From contig NZ_CP078138.1 in NCBI RefSeq assembly GCF_019212185.1, forward strand, positions 1,780,501 to 1,844,500: a stretch of DNA of 64,000 nt, written 5' to 3'. How positions within the stretch are numbered: position 1 is the first letter of the stretch; each line of letters begins with the position of its first letter. The notes under the pieces are model-generated. The model had not been told where the DNA came from. It worked only from the letters and a program-made list of their open reading frames with translations, and ran no database searches. This stretch comes from Pseudomonas fluorescens (lineage in GTDB: Bacteria > Pseudomonadota > Gammaproteobacteria > Pseudomonadales > Pseudomonadaceae). This document shows positions 9,621-18,350 of this stretch, one piece after another. The translations under genes were made by a program, and so were the position numbers.

Positions 9621-9637
9621 TTACGGCAACGCTCCGA

Positions 9638-10312
9638 TCACAACCGCGTTACGTGGGGCTGTTGCACGGTGATTGCGTAACCGCTGCAAGTGGCGTTATT
9701 GCGGAGGGTTTTGTGATAACTACCATTTTTGAAGTGCAACGCGATGCCGTCATCGACGGCGTAGGCAGGATTAATCTGATGGTTGCAGATTAGTTCGACA
9801 AAGGAAGTCTCTCGCCCCTCTTCTGAATTGAAATGCGGACACAGCGCGCCGCGGAGCAAGCCCAGTCCATGGACCAACGCGAACGCACCACCAGAATCCG
9901 AGTGGCCGAAATCGAACCAGCATATGGCGCCAGCGCTGACGCCACTTAGAATCTTGCCCTGGTCCCTGGCTTCTTTCAAAAGGGCGATAACACCGAACTC
10001 CCGCCACACCGCCAACATCGCGCGGGTATTACCACCGGCGACGTAAATGACGTCGGCCTTCTCGAACATCGAAGAAATTTTCTGCGCGTGGGGGAAGGGT
10101 GGGGTGAAGAGTGCAAGTGCAGTGACCTTACAGCCTGCCCCTGCATACTTGCTTTTGAAGTCTGAGATCTTCAGCGGGTCATCGCCGTTGGCAGTGGGGA
10201 TGTAGAGGACTACGGGCGCCTTTTTTCCGGTTAACGAAATGATGTATTCATCAATCGGCGTCATGCACTTCACATCGTTATCGGACTCACCGCCTATAAC
10301 AATGATATTCAT
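9638..10312 (-). CDS. Peptidase E-like S51 family protein
   Basis: A 224-residue protein starting MNIIVIGGESDND. The nucleophile elbow LSGVSAGAICW supplies the catalytic Ser, and VAGGNTRAMLAVW is the conserved GGNT block of dipeptidase E and cyanophycinase relatives; a later CPHFNSEEGR carries the conserved His. The family hydrolyses Asp-X dipeptides or related isoaspartyl bonds in the cytoplasm. The ATG at 10312 is preferred over 10321 because the core strand starts there. Third-position use is visibly less GC-rich than in neighbouring genes, and REP-containing direct repeats flank it, which suggests separate acquisition. The exact substrate is open. Confidence 0.8.
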   Translation of the reverse strand: MNIIVIGGESDNDVKCMTPIDEYIISLTGKKAPVVLYIPTANGDDPLKISDFKSKYAGAGCKVTALALFTPPFPHAQKISSMFEKADVIYVAGGNTRAMLAVWREFGVIALLKEARDQGKILSGVSAGAICWFDFGHSDSGGAFALVHGLGLLRGALCPHFNSEEGRETSFVELICNHQINPAYAVDDGIALHFKNGSYHKTLRNNATCSGYAITVQQPHVTRL

Positions 10313-10465
10313 ATCCGGCATGCGCTCAACCCCGTTATTTTAAAGGCCAAGGCAATACTATTCGCCGATGTTGATGGTTTGTTAAGTCAGTGTGATCCCG
10401 TGTTTGAAGTAAATTTTCCAATTGTTCTGAGGGGGGATTCCTACAAGGTAGGCAAGGTTTATAAA

Positions 10466-10560
10466 AAGCATCGCTGGCAGGCTCCCACAAGGGATCTGCG
10501 GTGGATGCCGATCTTGTGGTCGACCAGAACCCCTGTAGGAGCCAGCCTGCTGGCGATGGC
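10466..10560. repeat. REP pair, right boundary of the peptidase-E islet
   Basis: An inverted, shortened unit at about 10468-10493 (CATCGCTGGCAGGCTCCCAC) faces a full unit at 10533-10559. The segment 10500-10560 is a direct repeat of 9236-9295. The rest of the gap 10322-10465 is A/T-richer than average and has no gene that I can support. Confidence 0.85.
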
Positions 10561-10568
10561 TGCGCCGC

Positions 10569-11747
10569 TTACTTGGACAAAAACCGCATCCCTTCCTCCA
10601 ACCCGCGCAAGGTCAGGGGGAACATCTGGTCTTCGATCAGATCGCGGACGATGCCGGTCGAGGAGGTGTAGTTCCAGGTGTCTTTCGGGTAGGGGTTGAT
10701 CCAGATGAGCTTCTTGTATTTCTCCATGAAGCGCTGCATCCAGACATAGCCGGGTTCTTCGTTCCAGTGCTCGACGCTGCCGCCGGCCTGGGTGATTTCG
10801 TAGGGGGCCATGGCGGCGTCGCCGACGAAGATCACTTTGTAGTCGGCGCCGTACTTGTGCAGCAGGTCCATGGTCGAGGTGCGCTCTGAGCCGCGACGCA
10901 TATTGTTCTTCCACACCGATTCATAAATGAAGTTGTGGAAGTAGAAGTACTCCAGGTGCTTGAACTCGGTCTTGCAGGCCGAGAACAACTCCTCGCAGAT
11001 CTTCACGTGGGCGTCCATCGAGCCGCCGATGTCGAACAGCAGCAGCAACTTGATGGTGTTGCGCCGCTCCGGGCGCATCTGGATGTTCAGCAGGCCGGCA
11101 TCGCGGGCGGTGTGGTCGATGGTGCCGTCGATGTCCAGCTCTTCCGCCGCGCCCTGGCGAGCGAATTTGCGCAGGCGACGCAGGGCCACCTTGATGTTGC
11201 GCGTGCCCAGTTCGACCTGGTCATCGAGGTTCTTGTACTCGCGCTGATCCCAGACCTTGACCGCCTTGCCCTGGCGCTTGCCGGCATCGCCGACGCGAAT
11301 GCCTTCCGGGTTGAAACCGCCGGAGCCGAACGGGCTGGTGCCGCCGGTGCCGATCCACTTGTTGCCGCCGGCGTGGCGTTCTTTCTGTTCTTCGAGACGC
11401 TTCTTGAACTCTTCGATCAGCTTGTCGAGGCCGCCGAGGGACTGGATCTGCGCCCGCTCTTCATCCGTCAGCGAGCGCTCGAATTCCTTGCGCAACCAGT
11501 CTTCGGGAATTAATGCCTGCAGGTGATCGTCGAGTTTTTCCAGGCCGTTGAAGTACGCGCCGAACGCCCGGTCGAACTTGTCGTAATGCCGCTCATCCTT
11601 GACCAGAATCGCCCGCGACAAGTAATAGAACTCGTCCATGTCGGCGAAGGTCACGCGCTGTTTCAACGCGTTGATCAGGTCCAGCAGCTCGCGCACCGAG
11701 ACTGGCACCTTGGCGGCGCGCATTTCATTGAACAGGTTGAGCAACAT
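10569..11747 (-). CDS. VWA domain protein, CoxE-like
   Basis: A 392-residue protein whose C-terminal half is a von Willebrand A domain. The metal-site motif reads LLLLFDIGGSMDAH, the DxGGS form common in CoxE-type proteins, and VIFVGDAAMAPYE is the later Asp-containing loop. The N-terminal half is helical and charged. It lies 12 bases downstream of the MoxR ATPase gene on the same strand. MoxR–VWA pairs act as chaperone-like modules that insert cofactors or remodel targets; the target here is not known. There is no signal peptide, so it is cytoplasmic. Confidence 0.88.
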   Translation of the reverse strand: MLLNLFNEMRAAKVPVSVRELLDLINALKQRVTFADMDEFYYLSRAILVKDERHYDKFDRAFGAYFNGLEKLDDHLQALIPEDWLRKEFERSLTDEERAQIQSLGGLDKLIEEFKKRLEEQKERHAGGNKWIGTGGTSPFGSGGFNPEGIRVGDAGKRQGKAVKVWDQREYKNLDDQVELGTRNIKVALRRLRKFARQGAAEELDIDGTIDHTARDAGLLNIQMRPERRNTIKLLLLFDIGGSMDAHVKICEELFSACKTEFKHLEYFYFHNFIYESVWKNNMRRGSERTSTMDLLHKYGADYKVIFVGDAAMAPYEITQAGGSVEHWNEEPGYVWMQRFMEKYKKLIWINPYPKDTWNYTSSTGIVRDLIEDQMFPLTLRGLEEGMRFLSK

Positions 11748-11759
11748 GGCATCAGTCTC

Positions 11760-12605
11760 TTAACGGGTGCCGCGACGGCTCATGAACGCCAGGCGCTCGA
11801 GCAGTTGCACGTCCTGTTCGTTTTTCACCAGGGCACCGGCCAGCGGCGGAATGGCCTTGGTCGGGTCGCGCTCGCGCAGCACCGCTTCGCCGATGTTGTC
11901 GGCCATCAGCAGCTTCAGCCAGTCGACCAATTCCGAGGTCGAAGGTTTTTTCTTCAGGCCGGGCACCTTGCGCACGTCGAAGAACACATCCAGCGCTTCG
12001 CTGACCAGGTCTTTCTTGATGTCCGGGTAGTGCACGTCGACGATCTTTTGCAGGGTCGGGCGGTCCGGAAAGGCGATGTAGTGGAAGAAGCAGCGGCGCA
12101 GGAAGGCGTCCGGCAGCTCTTTCTCGTTGTTGGAAGTAATGATGATGATCGGGCGCTGCTTGGCCTTGATGGTCTCGTCGATTTCGTAGACGTAGAACTC
12201 CATTTTGTCGAGTTCTTGCAGCAGGTCGTTGGGGAACTCGATGTCGGCCTTGTCGATTTCGTCGATCAGCAGGATCACCCGCTCCTCGGACTCGAAGGCC
12301 TCCCACAGCTTGCCTTTTTTCAAGTAGTTGCGGATGTCATGCACCTTGTCCACGCCCAGTTGCGAGTCGCGCAGACGGCTCACCGCGTCATACTCGTACA
12401 AGCCCTGGTGGGCCTTGGTGGTGGACTTGATGTGCCAGGTGATCAGGCGGGCGCCAAAGGATTCGGCCAGTTGCTCGGCGAGCATGGTCTTGCCGGTGCC
12501 CGGCTCGCCCTTGACCAGCAACGGCCGCTCCAGGGTGATGGCGGCGTTGACAGCCAGCTTCAGGTCATCGGTGGCGACGTACGCGCGGGTGCCTTCGAAC
12601 TTCAT
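11760..12605 (-). CDS. MoxR-family AAA+ ATPase
   Basis: A 281-residue AAA+ protein starting MKFEGTRAYV. Walker A is GEPGTGKTML near residue 33-42, Walker B is VILLIDEIDKAD, and sensor 1 is PIIIITSNNEKELPDAFLRR. GAGGAA lies 8 bases before the ATG at 12605, which favours that start over the one at 12656. It precedes the VWA gene in a two-gene operon. It probably couples ATP hydrolysis to the action of the VWA partner on an unknown client. All ATPase motifs look intact. Confidence 0.92.
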   Translation of the reverse strand: MKFEGTRAYVATDDLKLAVNAAITLERPLLVKGEPGTGKTMLAEQLAESFGARLITWHIKSTTKAHQGLYEYDAVSRLRDSQLGVDKVHDIRNYLKKGKLWEAFESEERVILLIDEIDKADIEFPNDLLQELDKMEFYVYEIDETIKAKQRPIIIITSNNEKELPDAFLRRCFFHYIAFPDRPTLQKIVDVHYPDIKKDLVSEALDVFFDVRKVPGLKKKPSTSELVDWLKLLMADNIGEAVLRERDPTKAIPPLAGALVKNEQDVQLLERLAFMSRRGTR

Positions 12606-12747
12606 CGGTAATTCCTCGAACGGTAACGCCGACCTGCGCCGGGCAGGGCGGGACAAGTAAATGCAATAGCCGACTATAACGCGGCGCCTGGTCGAGTGGG
12701 AACGCAGACGGCTTATTCAGTCTCTGAATGGAGCGTCACATGATGAC

Positions 12748-13821
12748 TCAGTCAGGCGTCGGCTTGGGCTGCTCGTAGCGGGCGTTAAAGGCCTGGATGA
12801 AACCGTTGCGCAGGATCTGCAGAAAAGCCTGAAAGGCGCTGACCTCCTGGTTGTGCACGCTGCCACTGAGTTCGACGCGGGTGGCAAACTGGTTTTTCGG
12901 CTGGTTCTTCAGCAGATTTTCGCTGGTGCCCACCAGCGCCTCCCAGACCGAGCGGAAGATGCTTTTCTTCTCGTTCTGCACGTCCTGTTGCCAGTTGAAC
13001 ACCTCGACATCGCGCAGCAATGGCTTGATGTAACCCTTGAGCTGGCCTTTGTTGGCCTGGGCCTCGATCACCACATCGCCGTGGCCGGCATTGAAGTCGA
13101 ACTTGCCGTAGGCGGAGGCGAAGTCATTGAGGCGCTTGAGTTCGATGTCCTTGACCCGCAGGCGGAATTCGAACTCCTCGAAATTGCTCAGCGGGTCAAA
13201 GGTCGCGGTGCTTTCCAGCGGCGCATGCCCCAGCAGTTGCGCCTTGCCCTCGAAGCGCGCGTCGCGCCGGCCCTTGAGGTCGACCACGTTGGTCAGGTTA
13301 TAGAGGCTGGCGTTGACCTGGGTGGCCTGCATATTCACCGGTGGCTTGGAGTTGAAGTTGTGGAAGCTGATTTTGCCGTCGTTGATACGCACTTCATCAA
13401 GGGTGATCGGCAGCAACTTGCTCAACTGCGCGCGCCAGTCGGTGCCCTGACCGGTCTGCGACGACGCTTTGTTACCGCCGTCGACGAAATTCAGCTCCGG
13501 GTTGACGAATTGTGCACGCGCCACCACGGCGTGGTCGTACCACAGCGAATGCCAACTGACGGCGAGCTCGATCAGCGGCGCCTTGAGGAACGGCACCGGT
13601 ACTTTGCCCTGGACCTTGACGATCTGCAGCCCGTTGATCCGGTAGGCGCCACGCCACCACGCCAAGTCAACGTCGGTAATCTGGCCGCGATAGTCGCCCA
13701 TGTCGGCGAGTTTGTCGTTCAGGTAGTCGCGCACCAGGTAGGGCAGGGCAATGTGCAGGGTCACCAGCAAGAGCACGATGGCAGCCAGCGTCCAGAGCGG
13801 CCAGCGGTATCGACGTTTCAT
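12748..13821 (-). CDS. DUF748 family envelope protein
   Basis: A 357-residue protein with an N-terminal membrane helix ([22 protein letters not shown]) followed by a large domain with the DUF748/AsmA-like features [20 protein letters not shown] and [20 protein letters not shown]. These proteins are anchored in the inner membrane with the bulk in the periplasm. AsmA relatives are linked to lipid transport across the envelope, but the function of this shorter form is unknown. It is divergent from cysK and upstream, on the same strand, of the MoxR–VWA pair with a gap of about 140 bases. Confidence 0.85.
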   Translation of the reverse strand: MKRRYRWPLWTLAAIVLLLVTLHIALPYLVRDYLNDKLADMGDYRGQITDVDLAWWRGAYRINGLQIVKVQGKVPVPFLKAPLIELAVSWHSLWYDHAVVARAQFVNPELNFVDGGNKASSQTGQGTDWRAQLSKLLPITLDEVRINDGKISFHNFNSKPPVNMQATQVNASLYNLTNVVDLKGRRDARFEGKAQLLGHAPLESTATFDPLSNFEEFEFRLRVKDIELKRLNDFASAYGKFDFNAGHGDVVIEAQANKGQLKGYIKPLLRDVEVFNWQQDVQNEKKSIFRSVWEALVGTSENLLKNQPKNQFATRVELSGSVHNQEVSAFQAFLQILRNGFIQAFNARYEQPKPTPD

Positions 13822-13948
13822 GGCGTCTCCCTCGGGAATGTCTAAAACGGTGGACTACACGCCGGCGCAGACGTTCGTCCCGACTGGACGCACAGGAGTG
13901 CGAGGCATACCCTTGGACGCTTCTTCAACGCTGTACAAGGACCCAGCC

Positions 13949-14923
13949 ATGAGCCGTATTTTTGCTGACAACGCCCACTCCATCGGCAATACGCCGCTGG
14001 TGCAGATCAACCGCATCGCGCCGCGTGGCGTGACCATCCTGGCCAAGACCGAGGGGCGCAACCCGGGTTACTCGGTGAAGTGCCGGATCGGCGCGAACAT
14101 GATCTGGGACGCTGAAAGCAGCGGCAAACTCAAGCCGGGCATGACCATTGTCGAACCGACCTCGGGCAACACCGGTATCGGTCTGGCCTTCGTCGCGGCA
14201 GCGCGTGGCTACAAGCTGATGCTGACCATGCCGGCCTCGATGAGCATCGAACGGCGCAAGGTCCTCAAGGCGCTGGGCGCAGAACTGGTTCTGACTGAAC
14301 CGGCCAAGGGCATGAAGGGCGCGATCGACAAGGCCGCGCAAATCCTCGCCAGCGATCCGTCGCGCTACTTTATGCCGCAACAGTTCGAGAACCCGGCCAA
14401 CCCGGCCATTCACGAGAAAACCACCGGTCCGGAAATCTGGAACGATACCGACGGCGCGGTGGATGTACTGGTGGCCGGCGTGGGCACCGGCGGTACCATT
14501 TCCGGCGTCTCGCGTTATATCAAGTTGACCCAGGGCAAGCCGATTCTGTCGGTTGCAGTGGAACCTGTGGCTTCGCCAGTGATCAGTCAATTTATGGCCA
14601 ATGAGGAAATCAAGCCGAGCCCGCACAAGATCCAAGGCATCGGTGCCGGGTTCGTGCCGAAGAACCTTGATGTGGCGATGGTCGATCGGGTGGAACTGGT
14701 CAGTGACGACGAATCCAAAGCCATGGCCCTGCGCCTGATGCAGGAAGAAGGCATTCTCTGCGGGATTTCTTCCGGCGCAGCGATGGCCGTGGCGGTACGT
14801 CTGGCCGAGACCCCGGAAATGCAGGGCAAGACCATTGTGGTGATCCTGCCGGACTCGGGTGAGCGCTACCTGTCGAGCATGTTGTTCAGTGACCTGTTCA
14901 CCGAGCAGGAGAATCAGCAGTAA
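13949..14923 (+). CDS. cysK: Cysteine synthase A (O-acetylserine sulfhydrylase)
   Basis: A 324-residue PLP enzyme that makes cysteine from O-acetylserine and sulfide in the cytoplasm. Lys44 in [11 protein letters not shown] is the PLP-binding lysine; the substrate loop [10 protein letters not shown] and the phosphate-binding [10 protein letters not shown] follow, then the C-terminal [11 protein letters not shown]. The start is the ATG at 13949, with an AAGGA 8 bases upstream. The frame runs open to 13751 but that stretch overlaps the promoter area of the divergent DUF748 gene. CysK is favoured over CysM by length and by the motifs seen, though sequence alone does not exclude the alternative. 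Confidence 0.93.
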   Translation: MSRIFADNAHSIGNTPLVQINRIAPRGVTILAKTEGRNPGYSVKCRIGANMIWDAESSGKLKPGMTIVEPTSGNTGIGLAFVAAARGYKLMLTMPASMSIERRKVLKALGAELVLTEPAKGMKGAIDKAAQILASDPSRYFMPQQFENPANPAIHEKTTGPEIWNDTDGAVDVLVAGVGTGGTISGVSRYIKLTQGKPILSVAVEPVASPVISQFMANEEIKPSPHKIQGIGAGFVPKNLDVAMVDRVELVSDDESKAMALRLMQEEGILCGISSGAAMAVAVRLAETPEMQGKTIVVILPDSGERYLSSMLFSDLFTEQENQQ

Positions 14924-14969
14924 TCCAAGGTTGATGGGTTTGGGGGTGGCGTCAGCAGGCGTTCAGCAG

Positions 14970-14990
14970 GCTTGTGTTAACAAGCTTTTT
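14970..14990 (+). terminator. Intrinsic terminator after cysK
   Basis: GCTTGT, loop GTTA, ACAAGC, then five T. It lies 47 bases after the cysK stop. The stem is short, so strength is uncertain. Confidence 0.6.
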
Positions 14991-15119
14991 GTTGCGCAGC
15001 CCTCAATACTGAATGTACAGATGTGCGGTTTATCTTTCGGCTACTAATGTGGATTATGGCCGCCTGCCACGTCGGGTAAATGGCGATGCGCAGTGAAGTT
15101 TTTTCTCAAGGAGTGTTGC

Positions 15120-16058
15120 ATGAGCTTTTCTTTTGCCGCCAAGGCCTCACTGTTGCTGCTGTTTATCGGCAGCACGCTTTATGTGCACTTGCGTGGCAAG
15201 GCGCGGTTGCCGGTGCTTCGGCAATTCGTCAACCACTCGGCGTTGTTCGCCCCCTATAACGCGCTGATGTACCTGTTTTCCGCAGTGCCGTCCAAGCCGT
15301 ACCTGGACCGCAGCAAGTTTCCCGAACTGGACGTCCTCAAGGACAACTGGCAGGTCATTCGCGAAGAGGCCATGCACCTGTTCGACGAGGGCTATATTCG
15401 CGCCGCCGAAAAAAACAACGACGCCGGCTTCGGTTCGTTCTTCAAGAAGGGCTGGAAGCGTTTCTACCTGAAGTGGTACGACAAGGCCCTGCCATCGGCC
15501 GAGACCCTGTGCCCGCGCACGGTCGAACTGGTCAACAGCATTCCCAATGTCAAAGGCGCAATGTTCGCCCTATTGCCCGGCGGCAGCCACCTCAACCCGC
15601 ACCGTGACCCCTTCGCGGGCTCCCTGCGTTATCACCTGGGATTGTCGACGCCGAACTCGGATGACTGCCGGATCTTTGTCGACGGTCAGGAATACGCCTG
15701 GCGCGATGGCGAAGACGTGATGTTCGACGAAACCTACGTGCACTGGGTCAAGAACGAAACCGAGCAGACCCGGGTGATCCTGTTCTGCGACATTGAGCGG
15801 CCCCTGAGCAATCGCCTGATGACTCGCCTCAATCGCTGGGTCAGCGGCCTGCTGGGACGCGCCACCGCGCCGCAGAACCTGGACGATGAGCGCGTCGGCG
15901 GAATCAACCGGGCCTATGCCTGGAGCAAGAACTCCAGCGACAAGTTCAGCGCCGCGTTCAAACAATGGAAACGCCGCAATCCCAAGCTCTACCGCGTCCT
16001 GCGCCCGGTGTTGGCGGTGGTGGTGTTGACGGTGTTGGGGTATTGGTTGTTTGGGTAA
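15120..16058 (+). CDS. lpxO: Aspartyl/asparaginyl beta-hydroxylase family, LpxO-like
   Basis: A 312-residue protein. An N-terminal hydrophobic helix (ASLLLLFIGSTLYVHL) and another at the C-terminus (VLAVVVLTVLGYWLFG) bracket an Fe(II)/2-oxoglutarate dioxygenase domain. Iron ligands are visible in HLNPHRDPF and in the later ETYVHWVKN, and R in LRYHLGLSTP fits 2-oxoglutarate binding. This layout matches LpxO, which 2-hydroxylates acyl chains of lipid A at the inner membrane. AAGGAG 6 bases before the ATG at 15120 decides the start. Pseudomonads may have more than one LpxO-like gene, so the exact acyl chain is not predictable. Confidence 0.78.
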   Translation: MSFSFAAKASLLLLFIGSTLYVHLRGKARLPVLRQFVNHSALFAPYNALMYLFSAVPSKPYLDRSKFPELDVLKDNWQVIREEAMHLFDEGYIRAAEKNNDAGFGSFFKKGWKRFYLKWYDKALPSAETLCPRTVELVNSIPNVKGAMFALLPGGSHLNPHRDPFAGSLRYHLGLSTPNSDDCRIFVDGQEYAWRDGEDVMFDETYVHWVKNETEQTRVILFCDIERPLSNRLMTRLNRWVSGLLGRATAPQNLDDERVGGINRAYAWSKNSSDKFSAAFKQWKRRNPKLYRVLRPVLAVVVLTVLGYWLFG

Positions 16059-16124
16059 AAGCCCCAGCTCCTACAAGTAGGGTGGTGAGCACCAAGCCCA
16101 TTTCAATAGCACCCATCGCAATCA
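16059..16124. other. Intergenic stretch with a REP half-unit
   Basis: The segment 16064-16080 (AGCCCCAGCTCCTACAAG) is a REP half-unit without its inverted partner. I see nothing else in this part of the 396-base gap; the promoter and leader ORF that fill the rest are listed separately. Confidence 0.5.
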
Positions 16125-16161
16125 TTGCAAAACCTATCCAGCGCTGGTTATAGTCAGCGCT
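16125..16161 (+). promoter_or_regulatory. Sigma-70 promoter with dyad operator over the -10
   Basis: TTGCAA (16125-16130), an 18-base spacer and TATAGT (16149-16154) form a good sigma-70 promoter. The -10 sits inside a perfect inverted repeat: AGCGCTG (16140-16146), 8 bases, CAGCGCT (16155-16161). A repressor bound there would block the promoter. The predicted transcript would enter the leader ORF at 16193 and then the DMT gene. Confidence 0.55.
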
Positions 16162-16192
16162 CTTGTATCCACCCTCATCAAAAGATCAGCCC

Positions 16193-16357
16193 ATGCCAGC
16201 ATCCCCTCTCAACGCGGTAGTCGATTCAGCGGTCAACGCTGGCGTCGTGCCGTGCGGGAATCAGCAGCCTGCGCAGATCAGTCACTACCCCCCTCCTGTC
16301 AGTCGCACTCCAGTGTGCGCGGTGGTGTCCCCACCGGGTGTTGGCGTCTCGGGCTGA
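16193..16357 (+). CDS. Candidate leader peptide, Pro/Val-rich
   Basis: A 54-residue open frame starting MPASPLNAVVDSAVNAG. It contains PPP at residues 33-35 and PP at 47-48, features that slow ribosomes, and ends GVGVSG. It begins about 32 bases after the predicted transcription start and ends 97 bases before the DMT transporter gene. A short dyad (ATCAGC…GCTGAT) follows the stop at 16356-16376. No strong Shine-Dalgarno is visible, so translation is unproven. A regulatory leader that senses translation is the working idea; a non-coding leader is the alternative. Confidence 0.4.
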   Translation: MPASPLNAVVDSAVNAGVVPCGNQQPAQISHYPPPVSRTPVCAVVSPPGVGVSG

Positions 16358-16454
16358 TCAGCGCTCCTTGCTGATTCCTGTGCCTGCCTGAACCAAAAAA
16401 ACTGAATTTCAGCTACGGCTGAGTTGGCTTATTGCCTGATGACAGGTGGTTTTC

Positions 16455-17318
16455 ATGTTGCACATTTCGAAAAAATCCGCGCTTGCGGCGGCCTCTACGA
16501 GCCTGTTCGTTTTGCTCTGGAGCAGTGGGGCGATCTTCTCCAAGTGGGGCCTGGCCCACGCTTCGCCCTTTGCCTTTCTGTTGATCCGCTTCGCCATCGC
16601 CCTGTGCGGCCTGGTGCTGTTGGTGCCGTTGCTCAAACTCAAGTTGCCTCGAGGACGCAAGCCGATGCTCTATGCGGCGGCGACCGGCCTGGTGCTGCTG
16701 GGCGCTTATCAGATCTTTTATCTGCTGGCGCTGGACCTCAAGGTCACCCCGGGGGTCATGGCGACGATCATGGGGGTCCAACCGATCCTCACCGTGGTGC
16801 TGATGGAGCGTCAGCGTTCCTGGAGTCGGATGTTCGGCCTGGCGCTGGGTCTGGCCGGGTTGATCATGGTGGTGTACCAGAGCATCGGCCTGGCCGGTAT
16901 GTCCCTGGCCGGGATGTTGTTCGGGTTGCTGGCGCTGCTGAGCATGACCGCCGGTTCGATCATGCAGAAAAACATCACCCGCGATCCCCTTGGCACGCTG
17001 CCGGTGCAGTACCTGGCCGGGCTGTTGCTATGCGGGGTGTTCGTGCCGTTCCAGCCATTCCACTTCGAGCACAGCGCAGGGTTTTTCCTGCCGGTGTTGT
17101 GGATGGGCCTGGTGGTGTCGGTGGGGGCGACCCTGCTGTTGTACCGGCTGATCGCTCGCGGCAATCTGGTCAATGTCACCAGCCTGTTCTATCTGGTGCC
17201 GGCGGTGACGGCGGTGATGGACTACCTGATCTTCGGCAATCGCCTGGCGCTGTTGAGCCTGTTGGGCATGGCGCTGATTATCGTCGGTTTGGTGTTTGTG
17301 TTCCGTAGACCGAGCTGA
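16455..17318 (+). CDS. DMT-superfamily transporter (EamA)
   Basis: A 287-residue inner-membrane protein with about ten helices in two EamA repeats, beginning MLHISKKSALAAAS. The first repeat includes LFVLLWSSGAIFSKWGLAH and the second ends LLGMALIIVGLVFVFRRPS. AGGTGG about 8 bases before the ATG at 16455 supports this start; a GTG at 16446 is possible. EamA proteins mostly export amino acids or other small metabolites, but the substrate cannot be read from sequence. It follows the candidate promoter and leader ORF and is convergent with the LysR gene ending at 17337. Confidence 0.88.
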   Translation: MLHISKKSALAAASTSLFVLLWSSGAIFSKWGLAHASPFAFLLIRFAIALCGLVLLVPLLKLKLPRGRKPMLYAAATGLVLLGAYQIFYLLALDLKVTPGVMATIMGVQPILTVVLMERQRSWSRMFGLALGLAGLIMVVYQSIGLAGMSLAGMLFGLLALLSMTAGSIMQKNITRDPLGTLPVQYLAGLLLCGVFVPFQPFHFEHSAGFFLPVLWMGLVVSVGATLLLYRLIARGNLVNVTSLFYLVPAVTAVMDYLIFGNRLALLSLLGMALIIVGLVFVFRRPS

Positions 17319-17336
17319 GGCTGGCCGGGCCCGGTT

Positions 17337-18281
17337 TCAGGCCGGGCTCGTCCCATGCTCGGCGCGTACCGAATTCATGAAGGCCTGCATGGCCGAGGAC
17401 TGGATGCGGTGGCGCCGGGTGATGAGGCCGAACGGTGGCAGGCGGGCTTCGAATTTGATGGGCAACACTGCCAGCAAATCGCGGCCGGCGTAGTCTTCGA
17501 CCACCGACACCGGGGTGACGCCGAGCATGTCGGTCTGCTGGATCAGCGACAACAGGGTCATGATCGAGGTGGTTTCGACGATGCTGCTGGGGATGTCGAC
17601 CCGGGCATTGTGGAATACCTGGTTGATGATCGAACGCATCGGGCTGGGTTGCTGTTGCAGGACCCAGGTCATGTTTTGCAGTTCGGCCCAACTCAGGTGC
17701 GTGGCTTGCGCCAGCGGATTCTGCGCACCGGCGATGACGCACAAGGCTTCCTCGCCGAGGCTGTCGAAGAGCAATTCTTCGGCCCGTGCCCCGGCGGGAA
17801 TCCGACCCAGCACGATGTCCAGTTGGTCCTGCAGCAGGGCCTGCACCAGCACGTCGCTGGTGTCGACCTGGATGCTCATGGACAGCCGTGGATGGCTTTG
17901 CTTCAAAGTGGCGATGGTGCGGGTCAGCAGGCCCGAGGCCAGGGCCGGGATCGCCCCCACCGCGACTCGTCCGAGGTTGCCCGACTCCAGCGCCACCAAT
18001 TCTTCTCGCATACCGCTGAGTTCGGCGAAGACCATGCGCGCGTAGTAGATCACCGTCTCGCCGAACGGCGTAGCACGCATGCCCCGCGGCAGGCGTTCGA
18101 ACAGCTCGACGCCGAGCAGATCCTCGGCTTCGTGAAGCATCTTGGTGGCGGCCGGCTGGGTCATGCCGATATGGTCGGCAGCGCGGCGCAAAGAACCGAA
18201 CTCCTGCAGGGCCAGCATCAGGCGCAGTTGACGCAGGCGCAGGCGACTGTGGATCACGTTGGCATCAGGAATTCGGGTCAT
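17337..18281 (-). CDS. LysR-family regulator beside the tct genes
   Basis: A 314-residue LysR-type regulator starting MTRIPDANVIHSRLRLRQL. The helix-turn-helix reads FGSLRRAADHIGMTQPAATKML and the effector domain includes RVAVGAIPALASGLL and LDIVLGRIPAG. The DNA-binding region resembles the GbpR/CbL-like LysR branch that often controls sugar-acid or aromatic genes. It lies 70 bases downstream of tctA on the same strand and is probably the last gene of the tctC-tctB-tctA run, so it may regulate the transporter and the divergent catabolic genes. The effector is unknown. Confidence 0.88.
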   Translation of the reverse strand: MTRIPDANVIHSRLRLRQLRLMLALQEFGSLRRAADHIGMTQPAATKMLHEAEDLLGVELFERLPRGMRATPFGETVIYYARMVFAELSGMREELVALESGNLGRVAVGAIPALASGLLTRTIATLKQSHPRLSMSIQVDTSDVLVQALLQDQLDIVLGRIPAGARAEELLFDSLGEEALCVIAGAQNPLAQATHLSWAELQNMTWVLQQQPSPMRSIINQVFHNARVDIPSSIVETTSIMTLLSLIQQTDMLGVTPVSVVEDYAGRDLLAVLPIKFEARLPPFGLITRRHRIQSSAMQAFMNSVRAEHGTSPA

Positions 18282-18350
18282 GGGCCGTGCTCGCAGAAAA
18301 GACTGCGGCAAGCCTGACAACAAATGCCAGGCGTTGCCAGTCTTGCGGTG

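Noticed and set aside
9268-10560. CRISPR-like repetition
   Set aside because: The repeats are REP palindromes of varied spacing with no unique spacers of uniform length and no cas gene.
17329-17347. GCCCGG-N7-CCGGGC dyad between the DMT and LysR genes
   Set aside because: Only a 6-base stem, no T-run, and it overlaps the LysR stop; too common in GC-rich DNA to call a terminator.
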